From: Olsenella sp. KH3B4
GTDB taxonomy: Bacteria; Actinomycetota; Coriobacteriia; Coriobacteriales; Atopobiaceae
Reading direction: 5' to 3'
DNA length: 64,000 bases
NCBI GenBank assembly: GCA_900111695.1
Contig: FOHD01000003.1
Location: 124,001 to 188,000 of the forward strand
This document shows positions 1 to 8,052 of the stretch, piece by piece. Numbering within the stretch: the stretch's first letter is position 1; each line of letters starts with the position of its first letter. The position numbers were made by a program, and so were the translations under genes. The notes under the pieces were generated by a model. That model ran no database searches, was not told where the DNA came from, and saw only the letters and a list, made by a program, of their open reading frames with translations.

Positions 1-776
1 AGACGTCGGTCGTGGCGTGTGCCGCGGTAGCCGCCGCATCGTGGGGCATGCGGGTTGAAGCGGTTGACCTGGATCTCTCCTGCGGAAACCTCTTTGCGAC
101 ACTGGGCCTTGCGCGGGGGACAGACCTCTCGCGCCTCTCCATGGAGGACGTTGAGGATGGAAGTCGGCTGGAGAGGCTTGGGGCGCCGTGCGGTGATCGG
201 ATTTGCGTGTGGGGGCCGTGCGCTCGCCCCGAGACCGCTGAGCTCGTCTCGGAGATAGTTCCGGGGCTGCTGGGTGCCCTTGCCGGCAGCTCGGACCTCG
301 TGCTTGTCGATACCTCCCCCACGTTCTCCGAGGCAGTTGCGCTCGCGGTGCGCCAGAGCGACCGCGTGGTTCTCGTCCACGACAGCAGGCCTGGCTCGCT
401 GGCTGCGCTCGCGCGCACGAGCGGCCTAGCCGTGCGGCTGGGCGTGGCACGGACGCGCATAGCCCGGTTGGAGAATCGCGTGGACATGCGGGACAGGACG
501 GACCCGGCGTTGGGCAGGGCGGAGGTGGGGCTCGAGGCAGCCCGCGCGTTTACGGCGCTCGACGGTGGGGATGAGGTCGCCGACTACCTGGGATGCGGGG
601 ATGCGGCGGGTCTTCTGGAGGTTGGCTCGCCGTTTGCGGAATCGGTTTCCGCATGCCTGGCTCAGCTCCTGCAGGAACTTGGAGCACTTCCGGCGGCCGA
701 AGCGGCACATCGTGCCGTCGAGGGGCTTGCCCCACGGCGAAGGGGTCTCTTCCGGCGTAGGAGGGAGGCGGTCTAG
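1..776 (+). CDS. tadZ: TadZ/CpaE-like pilus-assembly ATPase (5' truncated by window edge)
   Basis: A MinD/ParA-type P-loop ATPase that in Tad systems positions the pilus machinery at the pole. The frame is open to the first base: the codons before the first possible start (GTG at 12) read T-S-V and follow a partial codon compatible with Lys, so the window begins inside the Walker A motif (GKTSV) and the true start lies upstream. The visible part keeps the switch-like EAVDLDLSCGNLF segment near its N-terminus and a LVLVDTSPTFSEAVALAV segment, the usual Walker B region. The C-terminus is basic (PRRRGLFRRRREAV). Its stop codon is directly followed by the tadA start, so the two are translationally coupled. 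Family assignment is strong because tadA, tadB and tadC follow. The exact paralogue (TadZ or CpaE) is not resolved. Confidence 0.85.
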   Translation, partial: TSVVACAAVAAASWGMRVEAVDLDLSCGNLFATLGLARGTDLSRLSMEDVEDGSRLERLGAPCGDRICVWGPCARPETAELVSEIVPGLLGALAGSSDLVLVDTSPTFSEAVALAVRQSDRVVLVHDSRPGSLAALARTSGLAVRLGVARTRIARLENRVDMRDRTDPALGRAEVGLEAARAFTALDGGDEVADYLGCGDAAGLLEVGSPFAESVSACLAQLLQELGALPAAEAAHRAVEGLAPRRRGLFRRRREAV

Positions 777-2102
777 GTGTCTGTGCTCGAGATGGTTCGT
801 GAGGAGGAGGCAAGGGGTGGTGTTGCCAAACCAGAGAAGCGTGACCTGCGCCGCCAGCGTCAGAGCCTCAAGGCAGCTCTGGTCGAACGGCTTGGGCTTG
901 CGACCATAGCCTCGATGCTCTCGGCGGGAGATGCCGCGCAGGCGCGCTCGGCGCTCGCCGTGACCTGCAACGCGATTATCAACACTGGCGGATATGAGGG
1001 GCTTACGCACGAGGACGTCGCGCGTCTTGTTCGCCAGGTGATAGACGAAATCTGCGGGCTTGGCCCCATCCAGCCGCTCCTCGAGGACGAGGGGGTCTCC
1101 GAGATAATGATCAATGGCTGTGACGCGCTCTTCTACGAGCGCGGGGGCGAGGTCTTCTCGGCACCGGCAGTGTTCGACTCGCCGGAGCAGATCATGATCG
1201 TGGTAGACCGCATCCTCGCTCCGCTGGGAAGGAGGCTCGACAGGAGCTGTCCCATCGTGAACGCGCGGCTTGCCAACGGCGACCGTGTGAATGCCGTGGC
1301 AGATTCGATTGCCATAGGCGGACCGGTTGTCACCATCAGGCGCTTCTCCAATCGCATCACGTCGCTGGAAACGCTCGTCGAGCTGGGGTCACTGCCTGCG
1401 TGGTACGCACAGCTGCTGCGTTGGGCAGTTCGGACGCGAAAGGGGATAGCCGTGGCGGGCGGCACGGGGTCGGGAAAGACCACGCTCCTCAACGCGCTCT
1501 CGTGTGAGATTGACCCAGGGGAGAGGATCGTGACCATCGAGGACTCCGCCGAGCTGCGCTTTGACGCGCATCCGGACGTGGTGACCCTCGAGGCCAGGGG
1601 AGCCTCGATCGAGGGCTCTGGCGAGGTAACCATTCGCGACCTGGTGAAGAACTCCCTGCGCATGCGACCGGACCGCATCGTTGTTGGCGAGGTTCGTGGC
1701 GAGGAGTGCATTGACATGCTGGCCGCAATGACAACAGGACATGACGGCTCCATGACCACGCTGCATGCAGGCACCGCCGAGGAGGCCGTGCTTCGTCTGG
1801 TGCTCATGGCGCGCTTTGGGATGGACCTGCCCGCCGACATCATCGAGGAGCAAATTGCCTCGGCGCTCGACCTCATTGTGATGTCTCGGCGTGCTCCGGA
1901 TGGCGCGCGCTACATCACCTCGACGCACGAGGTTGGGTGGTCGAGTGGGACAAAGGCGGTGGACCTTGCCGAGTGCGTGTCGTTCGACGTGGCGGAAAGG
2001 ACGTGGAGGCTCGTTCGCGAGCCAGCGTTTGTGGGACAGGCGGTACGAGACGGGATTCTCGACGAGAGCGAGGTGGAGCGATGGAGGTCTTCCTTCCGCT
2101 GA
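777..2102 (+). CDS. tadA: TadA/CpaF secretion ATPase
   Basis: Hexameric type II/IV secretion ATPase that powers assembly of the Flp pilus at the cytoplasmic membrane. The 441-residue length is typical for CpaF. Walker A (GGTGSGKTT) lies at about residues 228-236, preceded by the N-terminal domain with EIMING and CPIVNARLANGDRVN segments. After Walker A come the Asp box (TIEDSAEL), Walker B region (RIVVGEVRGEE) and His box (GSMTTLHAGTAEEA), all intact. The start is a GTG directly after the tadZ stop. A strong ribosome site, AGGAGGGAGG, sits about 9 bases upstream inside tadZ. The 3' end overlaps tadB by 22 bases. It is the core motor gene of the operon, and the call is secure. Confidence 0.96.
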   Translation: MSVLEMVREEEARGGVAKPEKRDLRRQRQSLKAALVERLGLATIASMLSAGDAAQARSALAVTCNAIINTGGYEGLTHEDVARLVRQVIDEICGLGPIQPLLEDEGVSEIMINGCDALFYERGGEVFSAPAVFDSPEQIMIVVDRILAPLGRRLDRSCPIVNARLANGDRVNAVADSIAIGGPVVTIRRFSNRITSLETLVELGSLPAWYAQLLRWAVRTRKGIAVAGGTGSGKTTLLNALSCEIDPGERIVTIEDSAELRFDAHPDVVTLEARGASIEGSGEVTIRDLVKNSLRMRPDRIVVGEVRGEECIDMLAAMTTGHDGSMTTLHAGTAEEAVLRLVLMARFGMDLPADIIEEQIASALDLIVMSRRAPDGARYITSTHEVGWSSGTKAVDLAECVSFDVAERTWRLVREPAFVGQAVRDGILDESEVERWRSSFR

Positions 2103-3022
2103 TAGCTGCCACCTGTGCGTTTGTAGCTGTCCGGGTGCTTATCGCGAGTGGCGAGCGCGGTGCGAAGACCTTGGCGTCACGCGCGCTCCGCTCGTGCGAG
2201 CGATGGGCTGCCAGGCGTCTCGAGTCCCTGGGACGAAGCGGGGTTGTGGCCGCACTTCTCGAGGGCGAGGACTGGCGCCAGGCGTCGGATGCCCTTGTCG
2301 CGCTCCCAAACGAGGGCAGGGCGGCCTTGAGGAGGGAGTCGGCGTGCGCAGCGCTTCTTGTTGCGGGGGTGGGGGTCGCCTGCGTGGGAGGCTTGCTGTT
2401 CCTCTCGCTCGTCTCGGCGCTCGCGCTTGTCTGCCTGGAGAGGGTGGCGCTTGCCGCATGGCGTGCGTCGCGCGATCGCCGCCGTGCGCGTGAGATATCG
2501 CAGGAGATGCCTGGCGTTTTCAGGACTCTCGCCGTGGCGCTTGGTGCCGGGCAGACGCTTGCCCATGCCATCGAGTACGTGGGGTCGCATGGTCGTGGCC
2601 CGGTCTCGGCGGGCTTTGCCTCCGCGTCTTTGGGGCTTCGCTGCGGGGTTTCGACCGAGGCCGCGCTCGAGACCCTCTCCCAGGAGCTCGAAGCGCCGGG
2701 GATGGGGCTTCTAACTACAGCGCTGGTGATCTCTCATCGCACGGGGAGTCCCCTGCGCGATCTGCTCTCTCGTTCGGCCGCGCTCGTCGAGCGGCAGGGC
2801 GAGTTCGAGCGAGAGCTCGAGGTGAAGACGGCTCAGGTGCGCCTCTCTGCCCGCATTGTGTGCAGCCTGCCGTTTCTCATGGTGGCGCTGCTCGCGGTCA
2901 TCTCGCCCGACTTCCAGCGCGGCCTTCTCTCTCCCGTTGGGCTGGGCTCGGTTGCCGTTGCCGGTGCGCTCGACGCCTGCGCCGTCCTTGTCATCCGACG
3001 GCTCATGAGGGCGGTGCTCTGA
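2081..3022 (+). CDS. tadB: TadB, Flp pilus inner-membrane platform protein
   Basis: Polytopic membrane protein of the type II secretion F family, one of the two platform proteins on which TadA acts. The ATG at 2081 was chosen because it follows an AGGTGGAG ribosome site and places a membrane segment (PLIAATCAFVAVRVLI) at the N-terminus; longer frames read into tadA. It has 313 residues: N-terminal helix, a second hydrophobic stretch at about 85-120, the cytoplasmic T2SSF domain (VALGAGQTLAHAIEYV, then RTGSPLRDLLSRSA) at about 145-260, and two C-terminal helices. The stop overlaps the tadC start as ATGA. Gene order tadA-tadB-tadC supports the name. Confidence 0.93.
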   Translation: MEVFLPLIAATCAFVAVRVLIASGERGAKTLASRALRSCERWAARRLESLGRSGVVAALLEGEDWRQASDALVALPNEGRAALRRESACAALLVAGVGVACVGGLLFLSLVSALALVCLERVALAAWRASRDRRRAREISQEMPGVFRTLAVALGAGQTLAHAIEYVGSHGRGPVSAGFASASLGLRCGVSTEAALETLSQELEAPGMGLLTTALVISHRTGSPLRDLLSRSAALVERQGEFERELEVKTAQVRLSARIVCSLPFLMVALLAVISPDFQRGLLSPVGLGSVAVAGALDACAVLVIRRLMRAVL

Positions 3023-3678
3023 TGGCTGGCGTCGCTTTCATGGCGGCAAGCGCGTCATGTGCGGCCGTTGCGGGGCTCGCGGTTGTGCAAGGAGCGGCTG
3101 GTGGTCCTGACCACGGGACGGCCCTGGGCGACGGCCTCGAACGATGGGCGGCGGGTGTGCGAGAAGGACTTCGTGTCATCCCGGCCGTGCGTCAGGCGAG
3201 GGAGCGGGACCAGCTTGTGCGAAGGAGGTCTTCCTGCCTGCGTGAGATGCCCACGTTGATAGACGTCCTTACGCTGGGTCTCTCTGCGGGTCTCTCGTTT
3301 GATGCCTCGCTCGCGCTCTACTGCGACCGCTATCAGACAGAGCTCTCGCAGGCGTTCTCGGAGGCGATGCTCAGCTGGAGGATGGGGGTCATGAGCAGGG
3401 AGGCGGCGCTCGAGTCCATGGCAAGCGAGCTGGGGGTGGATGCGCTTGCACGCTTTGCCACGGTCGTGGGGGAGTCTCTCGAGTTTGGCTCGCCGCTTGC
3501 GTCCGCGCTTGAGGTCCAAGCGAAGGCCATTCGAGACGAGCAGCGAGCACAGGTGGAGGAGGAGATCGAGAAGGCGCCGGTCAAGATGCTCATTCCGTTG
3601 GGCGTCCTGGTGGTGCCAGCAATGCTTCTCGCAATCTTGGGGCCGTTGCTTGCCTCTGCGGCCTCGTTTGGAAGGTAG
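3022..3678 (+). CDS. tadC: TadC, second pilus platform protein
   Basis: Second T2SSF-family membrane protein, expected to pair with TadB. It is 218 residues long, shorter than many TadC proteins (about 300), because the N-terminal cytoplasmic part is reduced. There is one N-terminal hydrophobic helix (residues 1-25), a T2SSF core with LPTLIDVLTLGLSAGLSFDASL-like features (here MPTLIDVLTLGLSAGLSFDA), a G-rich LEFGSPLASALEVQA motif, and a C-terminal helix (LIPLGVLVVPAMLLAILGPL). The ATG overlaps the tadB stop by one base, giving tight coupling. A 26-base gap to flp follows. Family membership is clear from sequence and order. Confidence 0.92.
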   Translation: MAGVAFMAASASCAAVAGLAVVQGAAGGPDHGTALGDGLERWAAGVREGLRVIPAVRQARERDQLVRRRSSCLREMPTLIDVLTLGLSAGLSFDASLALYCDRYQTELSQAFSEAMLSWRMGVMSREAALESMASELGVDALARFATVVGESLEFGSPLASALEVQAKAIRDEQRAQVEEEIEKAPVKMLIPLGVLVVPAMLLAILGPLLASAASFGR

Positions 3679-3704
3679 ATGGCGATGAGGGAAAGGAGCG
3701 TCAC

Positions 3705-3902
3705 ATGACATGGGGAAGCGTCAATCGGGAGGTTCGCAGGGTGGTCGCGGGCGCCCTCGAAGACGAGCGCGGGCAGGGCACCACGGAGTACGCGATTCTC
3801 GTTGGGGTTCTGGTGGTGATAGCCATCGTGGCAATCCTGGCATTCCGGGAACGCGTCTCGCAGCTGTGGACCGCCATAGCGAACGGCATCAACTCGCTGT
3901 GA
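3705..3902 (+). CDS. flp: Flp-type major pilin precursor
   Basis: Small (65 residues) type IVb prepilin. A charged leader of about 23 residues (MTWGSVNREVRRVVAGALEDERG) is followed by the processing motif GQGTTEYAIL, with Gly at the cleavage site and the conserved Glu-Tyr pair of Flp pilins, and then a hydrophobic assembly helix (VGVLVVIAIVAILAF). The length and layout match Flp/Fap pilins, and it is the likely main filament subunit. The ATG follows a GAAAGGAG ribosome site. The stop overlaps the next gene's GTG as GTGA. Cleavage needs a TadV-type prepilin peptidase, which is not in this window and may lie upstream. Confidence 0.93.
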   Translation: MTWGSVNREVRRVVAGALEDERGQGTTEYAILVGVLVVIAIVAILAFRERVSQLWTAIANGINSL

Positions 3903-4378
3903 GAGTACGGCGTGCGGCGCTCGCGGTGGCAGCGGGGGCATGCGCACTGGCGGTGTGTGCGGCGGTGCTGTCTGGTCGTGGGGGTAGCGGCTCACCCCCT
4001 CCTGCGGGTGTGGTGGAAGCTGGCGAGACAAACGGGCCTACGGGCATCGGTGGAGAAAGCGGGGCTCAACGGGTTTCCCTACCAGGGGGAGCAGTGGGAG
4101 ACGCGGCAGACGCCGGCCTGGAAGGCAGCGCCGCCGCGGTTCCCGAGGCGGCTACCGAGCTTGTGTACGAGTATGAGCAGCGCGGCGATTGCGTGCTCGT
4201 GCGGTCTGGGTACCTCGACCTCTCAGGCAGGGTTTGGAGCATGGTTGTGGAGGGATCGGGATGGGTCGACGTGTGCATAGTGCAGAGCGCGGGCAGTGGA
4301 GTGAGCGAGACCAAGGTCATGCACATGGACGTCGAGGAGTGGGAGGCGTCCCTAGACGAGCTTGGCCTTGGTGGATAG
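3899..4378 (+). CDS. Small anchored or secreted protein of the Tad operon, function unknown
   Basis: I do not recognise a family. The frame starts at a GTG at 3899 that shares bases with the flp stop codon. The protein is 159 residues: a basic start (VRVRRAAL), one hydrophobic segment (ALAVAAGACALAVCAAVL) that could be a signal peptide or anchor, a low-complexity Gly/Pro/Glu linker, then a compact domain (about 80-159) with alternating polar/hydrophobic strands (ELVYEYEQRGDCVLVRSGYLDLSG, shortened here by describing it as YEYEQRGDCVLVRSGYLD followed by WSMVVEGSGWVDVCIV). Two Cys residues in the domain could form a disulfide outside the cell. Its place between two pilin genes suggests an accessory or minor-pilus role, which is inference. 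Confidence 0.7.
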   Translation: MRVRRAALAVAAGACALAVCAAVLSGRGGSGSPPPAGVVEAGETNGPTGIGGESGAQRVSLPGGAVGDAADAGLEGSAAAVPEAATELVYEYEQRGDCVLVRSGYLDLSGRVWSMVVEGSGWVDVCIVQSAGSGVSETKVMHMDVEEWEASLDELGLGG

Positions 4379-4569
4379 CCAATGTGTCAGGGCAGTCCAC
4401 GCTTGAATACGCGCTGGTGCTGGTGGCGTTTCTCTCTATGGTGGTAGCGTTGGGGCTGATGTGGCACGCAGCACGTGACGGGACTCTCGTGCGCATGGCA
4501 GCGGATGCGGCAACGCATCAGGTCTCGGGTGGGACGCTCGCCTGGCTGCAGGACCTCCTGGGGTTCTGA
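4339..4569 (+). CDS. Second Flp-like pseudopilin
   Basis: Short prepilin-like protein with the motif SGQSTLEYALVLVAF, the same pattern as Flp (Gly, then Glu-Tyr at +5/+6), followed by a hydrophobic helix and a short tail (MAADAATHQVSGGTLAWLQDLLGF in two pieces). The start is uncertain. GTG at 4339 gives a leader with two Arg residues, as prepilin peptidases prefer, but overlaps the preceding gene by 40 bases with a poorly spaced GAGGA. GTG at 4384 has GGTGG about 9 bases upstream but leaves only a three-residue leader. I prefer 4339. It differs from flp in sequence, so it is more likely a minor pilin than a copy. Confidence 0.72.
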   Translation: MGGVPRRAWPWWIANVSGQSTLEYALVLVAFLSMVVALGLMWHAARDGTLVRMAADAATHQVSGGTLAWLQDLLGF

Positions 4570-4570
4570 G

Positions 4571-5062
4571 ATGGGACGCAGGGGATGGCGAGCAGCGCGT
4601 GCGAGCGAGGAGGGACAGGCGACGGTTGAGGCGGCCGTTCTCATTCCCACAGTGATGGTTGTCCTGGCGCTTCTCCTCCAGCCGGCGATGCTCCTCTATA
4701 CGCGCGCGGTCATGAGCGGTGCGGCAGCCGAGGGGGCTCGGCTTGCCACGACCGCAACGTATGACGAGGTGGCGTCTCTCGTCGATTCTTACGTGAGGAG
4801 AAGGCTCAGGGCCGTGCCAGACGTTGCCTGCTTCCACGAGGGCGGCGTCGGTGCCTGGGACGTTTCCATCGAGCAGGACGGAAATCGCGTGCGCGTCTGC
4901 GTCGTGGGATATGCCCAACCGTTGCCGCTGATGGGCGTGACGGCGGGGCTGGTAGGACGGATGGACGGCGGGAGCGTGCTCCTCTCTGCAGAGGTCGAGC
5001 GCAGCATCCGTGCCGAGTGGGTTGGGGGTGACTACGGTGATTGGATCGCAGCATGGGGCTGA
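4571..5062 (+). CDS. tadE: TadE-like minor pseudopilin
   Basis: 163-residue protein with a short basic leader (MGRRGWRAARASEEG), the processing-like motif GQATVEAAVLIP and one long hydrophobic helix, the standard TadE layout. The remaining 110 residues form an extracytoplasmic domain with alternating strands and two Cys residues (DVACFHEG, VRVCVVGY). TadE-family proteins are prepilin-processed pseudopilins needed for Flp pilus formation. The ATG at 4571 is one base after the previous stop (TGA at 4567-4569). The stop precedes the next gene's GTG by one base, so the gene is part of one translationally coupled chain. Confidence 0.85.
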   Translation: MGRRGWRAARASEEGQATVEAAVLIPTVMVVLALLLQPAMLLYTRAVMSGAAAEGARLATTATYDEVASLVDSYVRRRLRAVPDVACFHEGGVGAWDVSIEQDGNRVRVCVVGYAQPLPLMGVTAGLVGRMDGGSVLLSAEVERSIRAEWVGGDYGDWIAAWG

Positions 5063-5063
5063 T

Positions 5064-7130
5064 GTGTCCCTGGTCAAGAGGGCTTCGGGGTGGGGTGGCC
5101 TGCGCTTTGGTCTCTCGCTCTTCCTGGATGACGAGGGAGGATACACCACGGTTGCCGTGGCGGTTGCCCTGCTTGTGAGCATATCGCTGGTCTTTGCGGC
5201 TGCCTCTGCGGAGTGGGTGATGGCGCGCTCGTACGAGGTCCAGCCCGTAGCAGATGCCGCAGCCATGGCAGGTTCAAATTCTGTCGCCGCCTATGTCACG
5301 ATTGCTCGTGTTCTCGACGCCTGTGTGCTGAGCCTTGGACTTCTCGGTGTGACGGTCTTCGGAGCCGGCCTTGTGCTCTCGTGCATTCCTGGTGTCGCGA
5401 CCTTTGGGGGAAGTGTCTGCGATGCGGGGAAAAAGGTCCTCGATGCCAGACAGGACTTTGCGAGGAGTGCATCTGAGGGCCTCGAGCGCCTGGAGAAGAC
5501 CTTGCCTGCGGTTGTGGTTGCCAACTCCGCCGCCTGTGTGGCGGAGAATGCGCGAGCGCAGGGCCTGCCATATGTTGGCTGCGCCATCCCGTTTCCCGTG
5601 GAGTCGCAGTCGGATTTCTCTTCGCTTGCCCTAGAGCTCTCGTCGGACGAGATGGACAAGGATGCTGAAGAGCTGCGAGAGCTGTCCCAGCAGGCTGATG
5701 ACGCGAAGTCGCTTGCAGATGCGGCCCGTCAGCGTGGGTGGATGGCGGACTGCGGGGGTGTTCCCTACTGCTTGGAGGAGCGTGCCGCCACGCTTGCCGG
5801 TCTTTCGGGCGGCAGCAACCCGCACTACCCAAGCGCGGAGGGATGGGGGTTCGGCGTTCCCCTCCTGCGGGCGCGCGCCTATTACGAGGCTCGCGCAGCC
5901 CAGGAGGTGCCGCTCAACTCAACGGTGAACGAGCTCACAAACTCCGCGGCGCGTTCCGCCTTCTACGACTACGCTCTCCGGCAGGTGCGAGGCGGGACCT
6001 ACGTGGAGCACGAGGACGGCACGGTCCAGATCGAACTTCCCGATCTTCCGCACAACGCTGAAGAGACCAAGGCTTCGAGTCTCTACACCGATGACATCTG
6101 GCCCTGTACCAGCGAGAATGCGGGAAAGGCGCTCCACGCGTCCAATCGGTGCCCGGCTGCAACGGGCTCCCCGGCAGGGTACGCCTCTCTCCAAGACCTC
6201 GACGCGGGTGAGGTTACTAGGTGCGAGACATGTGGCATGGACCTTGCGGCCATGGGCGCGGTTGCTGCGGCATCGACCTCTACGGACAACGGCTTTGAGC
6301 ACTACTGGCGTGAAGTCGTAGCCGCGTCGAGGGAGTACGAGGCTGCGCGCAACAAGCAGGCGGATGCCGAGAAGAGCCTGCGCGACAAGGCGGAGGAGGC
6401 GCGCAGCTCATTCGAACGTGCTGTAGACCAGCTCTCGGTCGTGCGGCCGCGCATCTGCCCTCCTGGGGCCTGGGGCTGCGTTGCCGTTGTCTCGAGAACA
6501 AGGGCAACAACCGTTCCGACTGAGCTCACCGCCTCGTTCCTCTCATCGGGGGAGCTTCCCGCGGGGTCTGCGGTCTCGGCGGCGGCGCTTGCGCCGGACG
6601 AGTCGACTGCCGAGAACAACGTGCTGGCCAGCTTCTTCGATGGGGTCACCTCTCAGGGAGCGGGGTCTGTGCTGGGGGGTGCCTTCGACGGGGTCTGTGA
6701 GCTCTGGGGACGTCTGCTCGTGGGATACGGCTCGAGATATGATTCGACGTCCGCGACAGTGGCGGACTTTCTCGACAGGCTCGACAACGTGTTTGGCGGG
6801 ACGGTGGGATCGTGGCTGCGTGGCAAGATCAAGGAAACGGTTGCCGCCTGCGGGTTCGAACCCGTGGACATGAGGCTCATGAAGCCAGCGCTTGTGGGGT
6901 GGACCCGCGTTCTCGACCAGTCTGGCTACGACGCGGCAGGCAAGGCGCGGCAGATGATCGAGGCACTGCCCGCGGGAGCAAGCTCGTTCGACCTGGCAAA
7001 GACGTTGGGCGTCTGGGCGGCGGATTCCCTTGGCTACGGAGAGATCACCGTGGCGGAGCTCTCCATTCCGGGGACTGACATCTCCATCCCCCTCACCATT
7101 AGGCTCGACGACCTCTTGGAGCCATCATGA
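5064..7130 (+). CDS. Large TadG-like membrane-anchored Tad accessory protein
   Basis: 688 residues, one of the largest genes of the operon. GTG at 5064, one base after the tadE stop, was chosen over earlier in-frame starts because those lie inside tadE. The N-terminus (MSLVKRASGWGG, then DDEGGYTTVAVAVALLVSISL) is the TadG/TadE-type leader and helix; AEWVMARSYEVQPVADAAAMAG matches the post-helix region of TadG-like proteins, and a second hydrophobic stretch follows at about 95-125. The large outer part holds a His/Cys cluster (His358, Cys363, Cys387, Cys390) resembling small metal-binding modules, then a coiled-coil-like stretch at about 430-465. The function is probably pilus assembly or an adhesive tip. 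The detailed fold is unknown. Confidence 0.75.
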   Translation: MSLVKRASGWGGLRFGLSLFLDDEGGYTTVAVAVALLVSISLVFAAASAEWVMARSYEVQPVADAAAMAGSNSVAAYVTIARVLDACVLSLGLLGVTVFGAGLVLSCIPGVATFGGSVCDAGKKVLDARQDFARSASEGLERLEKTLPAVVVANSAACVAENARAQGLPYVGCAIPFPVESQSDFSSLALELSSDEMDKDAEELRELSQQADDAKSLADAARQRGWMADCGGVPYCLEERAATLAGLSGGSNPHYPSAEGWGFGVPLLRARAYYEARAAQEVPLNSTVNELTNSAARSAFYDYALRQVRGGTYVEHEDGTVQIELPDLPHNAEETKASSLYTDDIWPCTSENAGKALHASNRCPAATGSPAGYASLQDLDAGEVTRCETCGMDLAAMGAVAAASTSTDNGFEHYWREVVAASREYEAARNKQADAEKSLRDKAEEARSSFERAVDQLSVVRPRICPPGAWGCVAVVSRTRATTVPTELTASFLSSGELPAGSAVSAAALAPDESTAENNVLASFFDGVTSQGAGSVLGGAFDGVCELWGRLLVGYGSRYDSTSATVADFLDRLDNVFGGTVGSWLRGKIKETVAACGFEPVDMRLMKPALVGWTRVLDQSGYDAAGKARQMIEALPAGASSFDLAKTLGVWAADSLGYGEITVAELSIPGTDISIPLTIRLDDLLEPS

Positions 7131-7630
7131 GCGGGCCTGTGGCGACATCGGTTCGCCAGCGCTTTACTCGACGCCTGAGGGGTCGATCCGGGCAAATGAC
7201 CGTGGAGCTTGCTGTCCTCGTGCCCGTGGTCATCGTGGTTGCCCTGGTCGTGGTGAACCTCATGGAGTTTGTCGACGCCTGTGCGGCGTTTGACCGCCTG
7301 AGCCTCGACGAGGTCATCGCCGAGGGCGTCTCTCCCGCAGGAGAGCAGAGCATGCCGGCGTCCGTCGCCGCTGTCGAGGATGCCCTCCGTGCCGCGCTTG
7401 GCCGGGAGACGCACTGCGACGTGGAGGTGAGGGCGGAGCGCGTCTCGGAGGGGGAGGGAGAGAGCCTGCTCTCGGTCGCACCCCTGCTCACGCGCTACAC
7501 CTGCACGCTCGTGTTTAGGCCATGGCCCAGGGAGCTGCGGCTTCCTGGCATCTCGTATTCGGCGCCGCTCAAGCTGAGGCACGAGCGGACGCTCGTCATT
7601 GACAGGTATCGTCCGGGGGTGGTGGTCTGA
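7127..7630 (+). CDS. Second TadE-like pseudopilin
   Basis: 167 residues with a basic leader (VRQRFTRRLRGRSG), the processing-like motif GQMTVELAVLVPVV and one hydrophobic helix, followed by an outer domain with two Cys residues (HCDVEVRAE and YTCTLVFR) that could form a disulfide. It is clearly of the TadE/TadF type but differs from the first TadE. Such pairs often act together as minor pseudopilins. The ATG overlaps the preceding stop as ATGA, and its TGA overlaps the next ATG, so it is translationally coupled on both sides. Confidence 0.82.
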   Translation: MSGPVATSVRQRFTRRLRGRSGQMTVELAVLVPVVIVVALVVVNLMEFVDACAAFDRLSLDEVIAEGVSPAGEQSMPASVAAVEDALRAALGRETHCDVEVRAERVSEGEGESLLSVAPLLTRYTCTLVFRPWPRELRLPGISYSAPLKLRHERTLVIDRYRPGVVV

Positions 7631-8052
7631 TGAGGTGGATGTGCGTCGAAATAGAGAGCCCGACAGTTGAGCAGAGCTCGCCTACCTTGGGGTTCAGGGT
7701 CCTCTCGTCGTGGTTTGAACGACTCGTGGGGCTTCTCGGCACCGGTCCTTCCGCCCGGCCCGTGGTTCTCATGAGATGCGGTTCAATCCACACGTATGGG
7801 ATGGCATATCCCATCGACGTTGCCCTCGTAGGATGCCGTGGAGAGGTGCTTGCTTCCGAGCGGGCGCTCCTGCCGGGACGCATTCTCTCTCATCCCGCAG
7901 CATTCTGCGCCTTCGAGCGCCCGGCAAGCCCTTGTCCATGGCCTCTGGTGGGGGAGACGCTGCGTGTGACCTCGCTCTCATTTGAGCCAGAGTGTGCCGC
8001 TCGGCCATGCCCCGAGCTCCCGGAGCCCGTCTGGGAGGTGGCCGGGTCATGA
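7630..8052 (+). CDS. DUF192-family protein inside the Tad operon
   Basis: 140-residue protein matching the DUF192 (COG1430) pattern: MRCGSIHTYGMAYPIDVALV corresponds to the conserved 'M.T..I.F.M.F.ID..F' block, followed by GEVLASERALLPGRI and a small Pro-rich part. DUF192 proteins are small beta-rich proteins without a settled function. Many are exported, but this one has no signal peptide. The family usually shows Asn/Trp in the substituted positions, so the match is moderate. The ATG overlaps the TadE-like stop, and its stop overlaps the FHA gene, tying it to pilus expression. A role in quality control or modification of the pilins is only a guess. Confidence 0.72.
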   Translation: MRWMCVEIESPTVEQSSPTLGFRVLSSWFERLVGLLGTGPSARPVVLMRCGSIHTYGMAYPIDVALVGCRGEVLASERALLPGRILSHPAAFCAFERPASPCPWPLVGETLRVTSLSFEPECAARPCPELPEPVWEVAGS

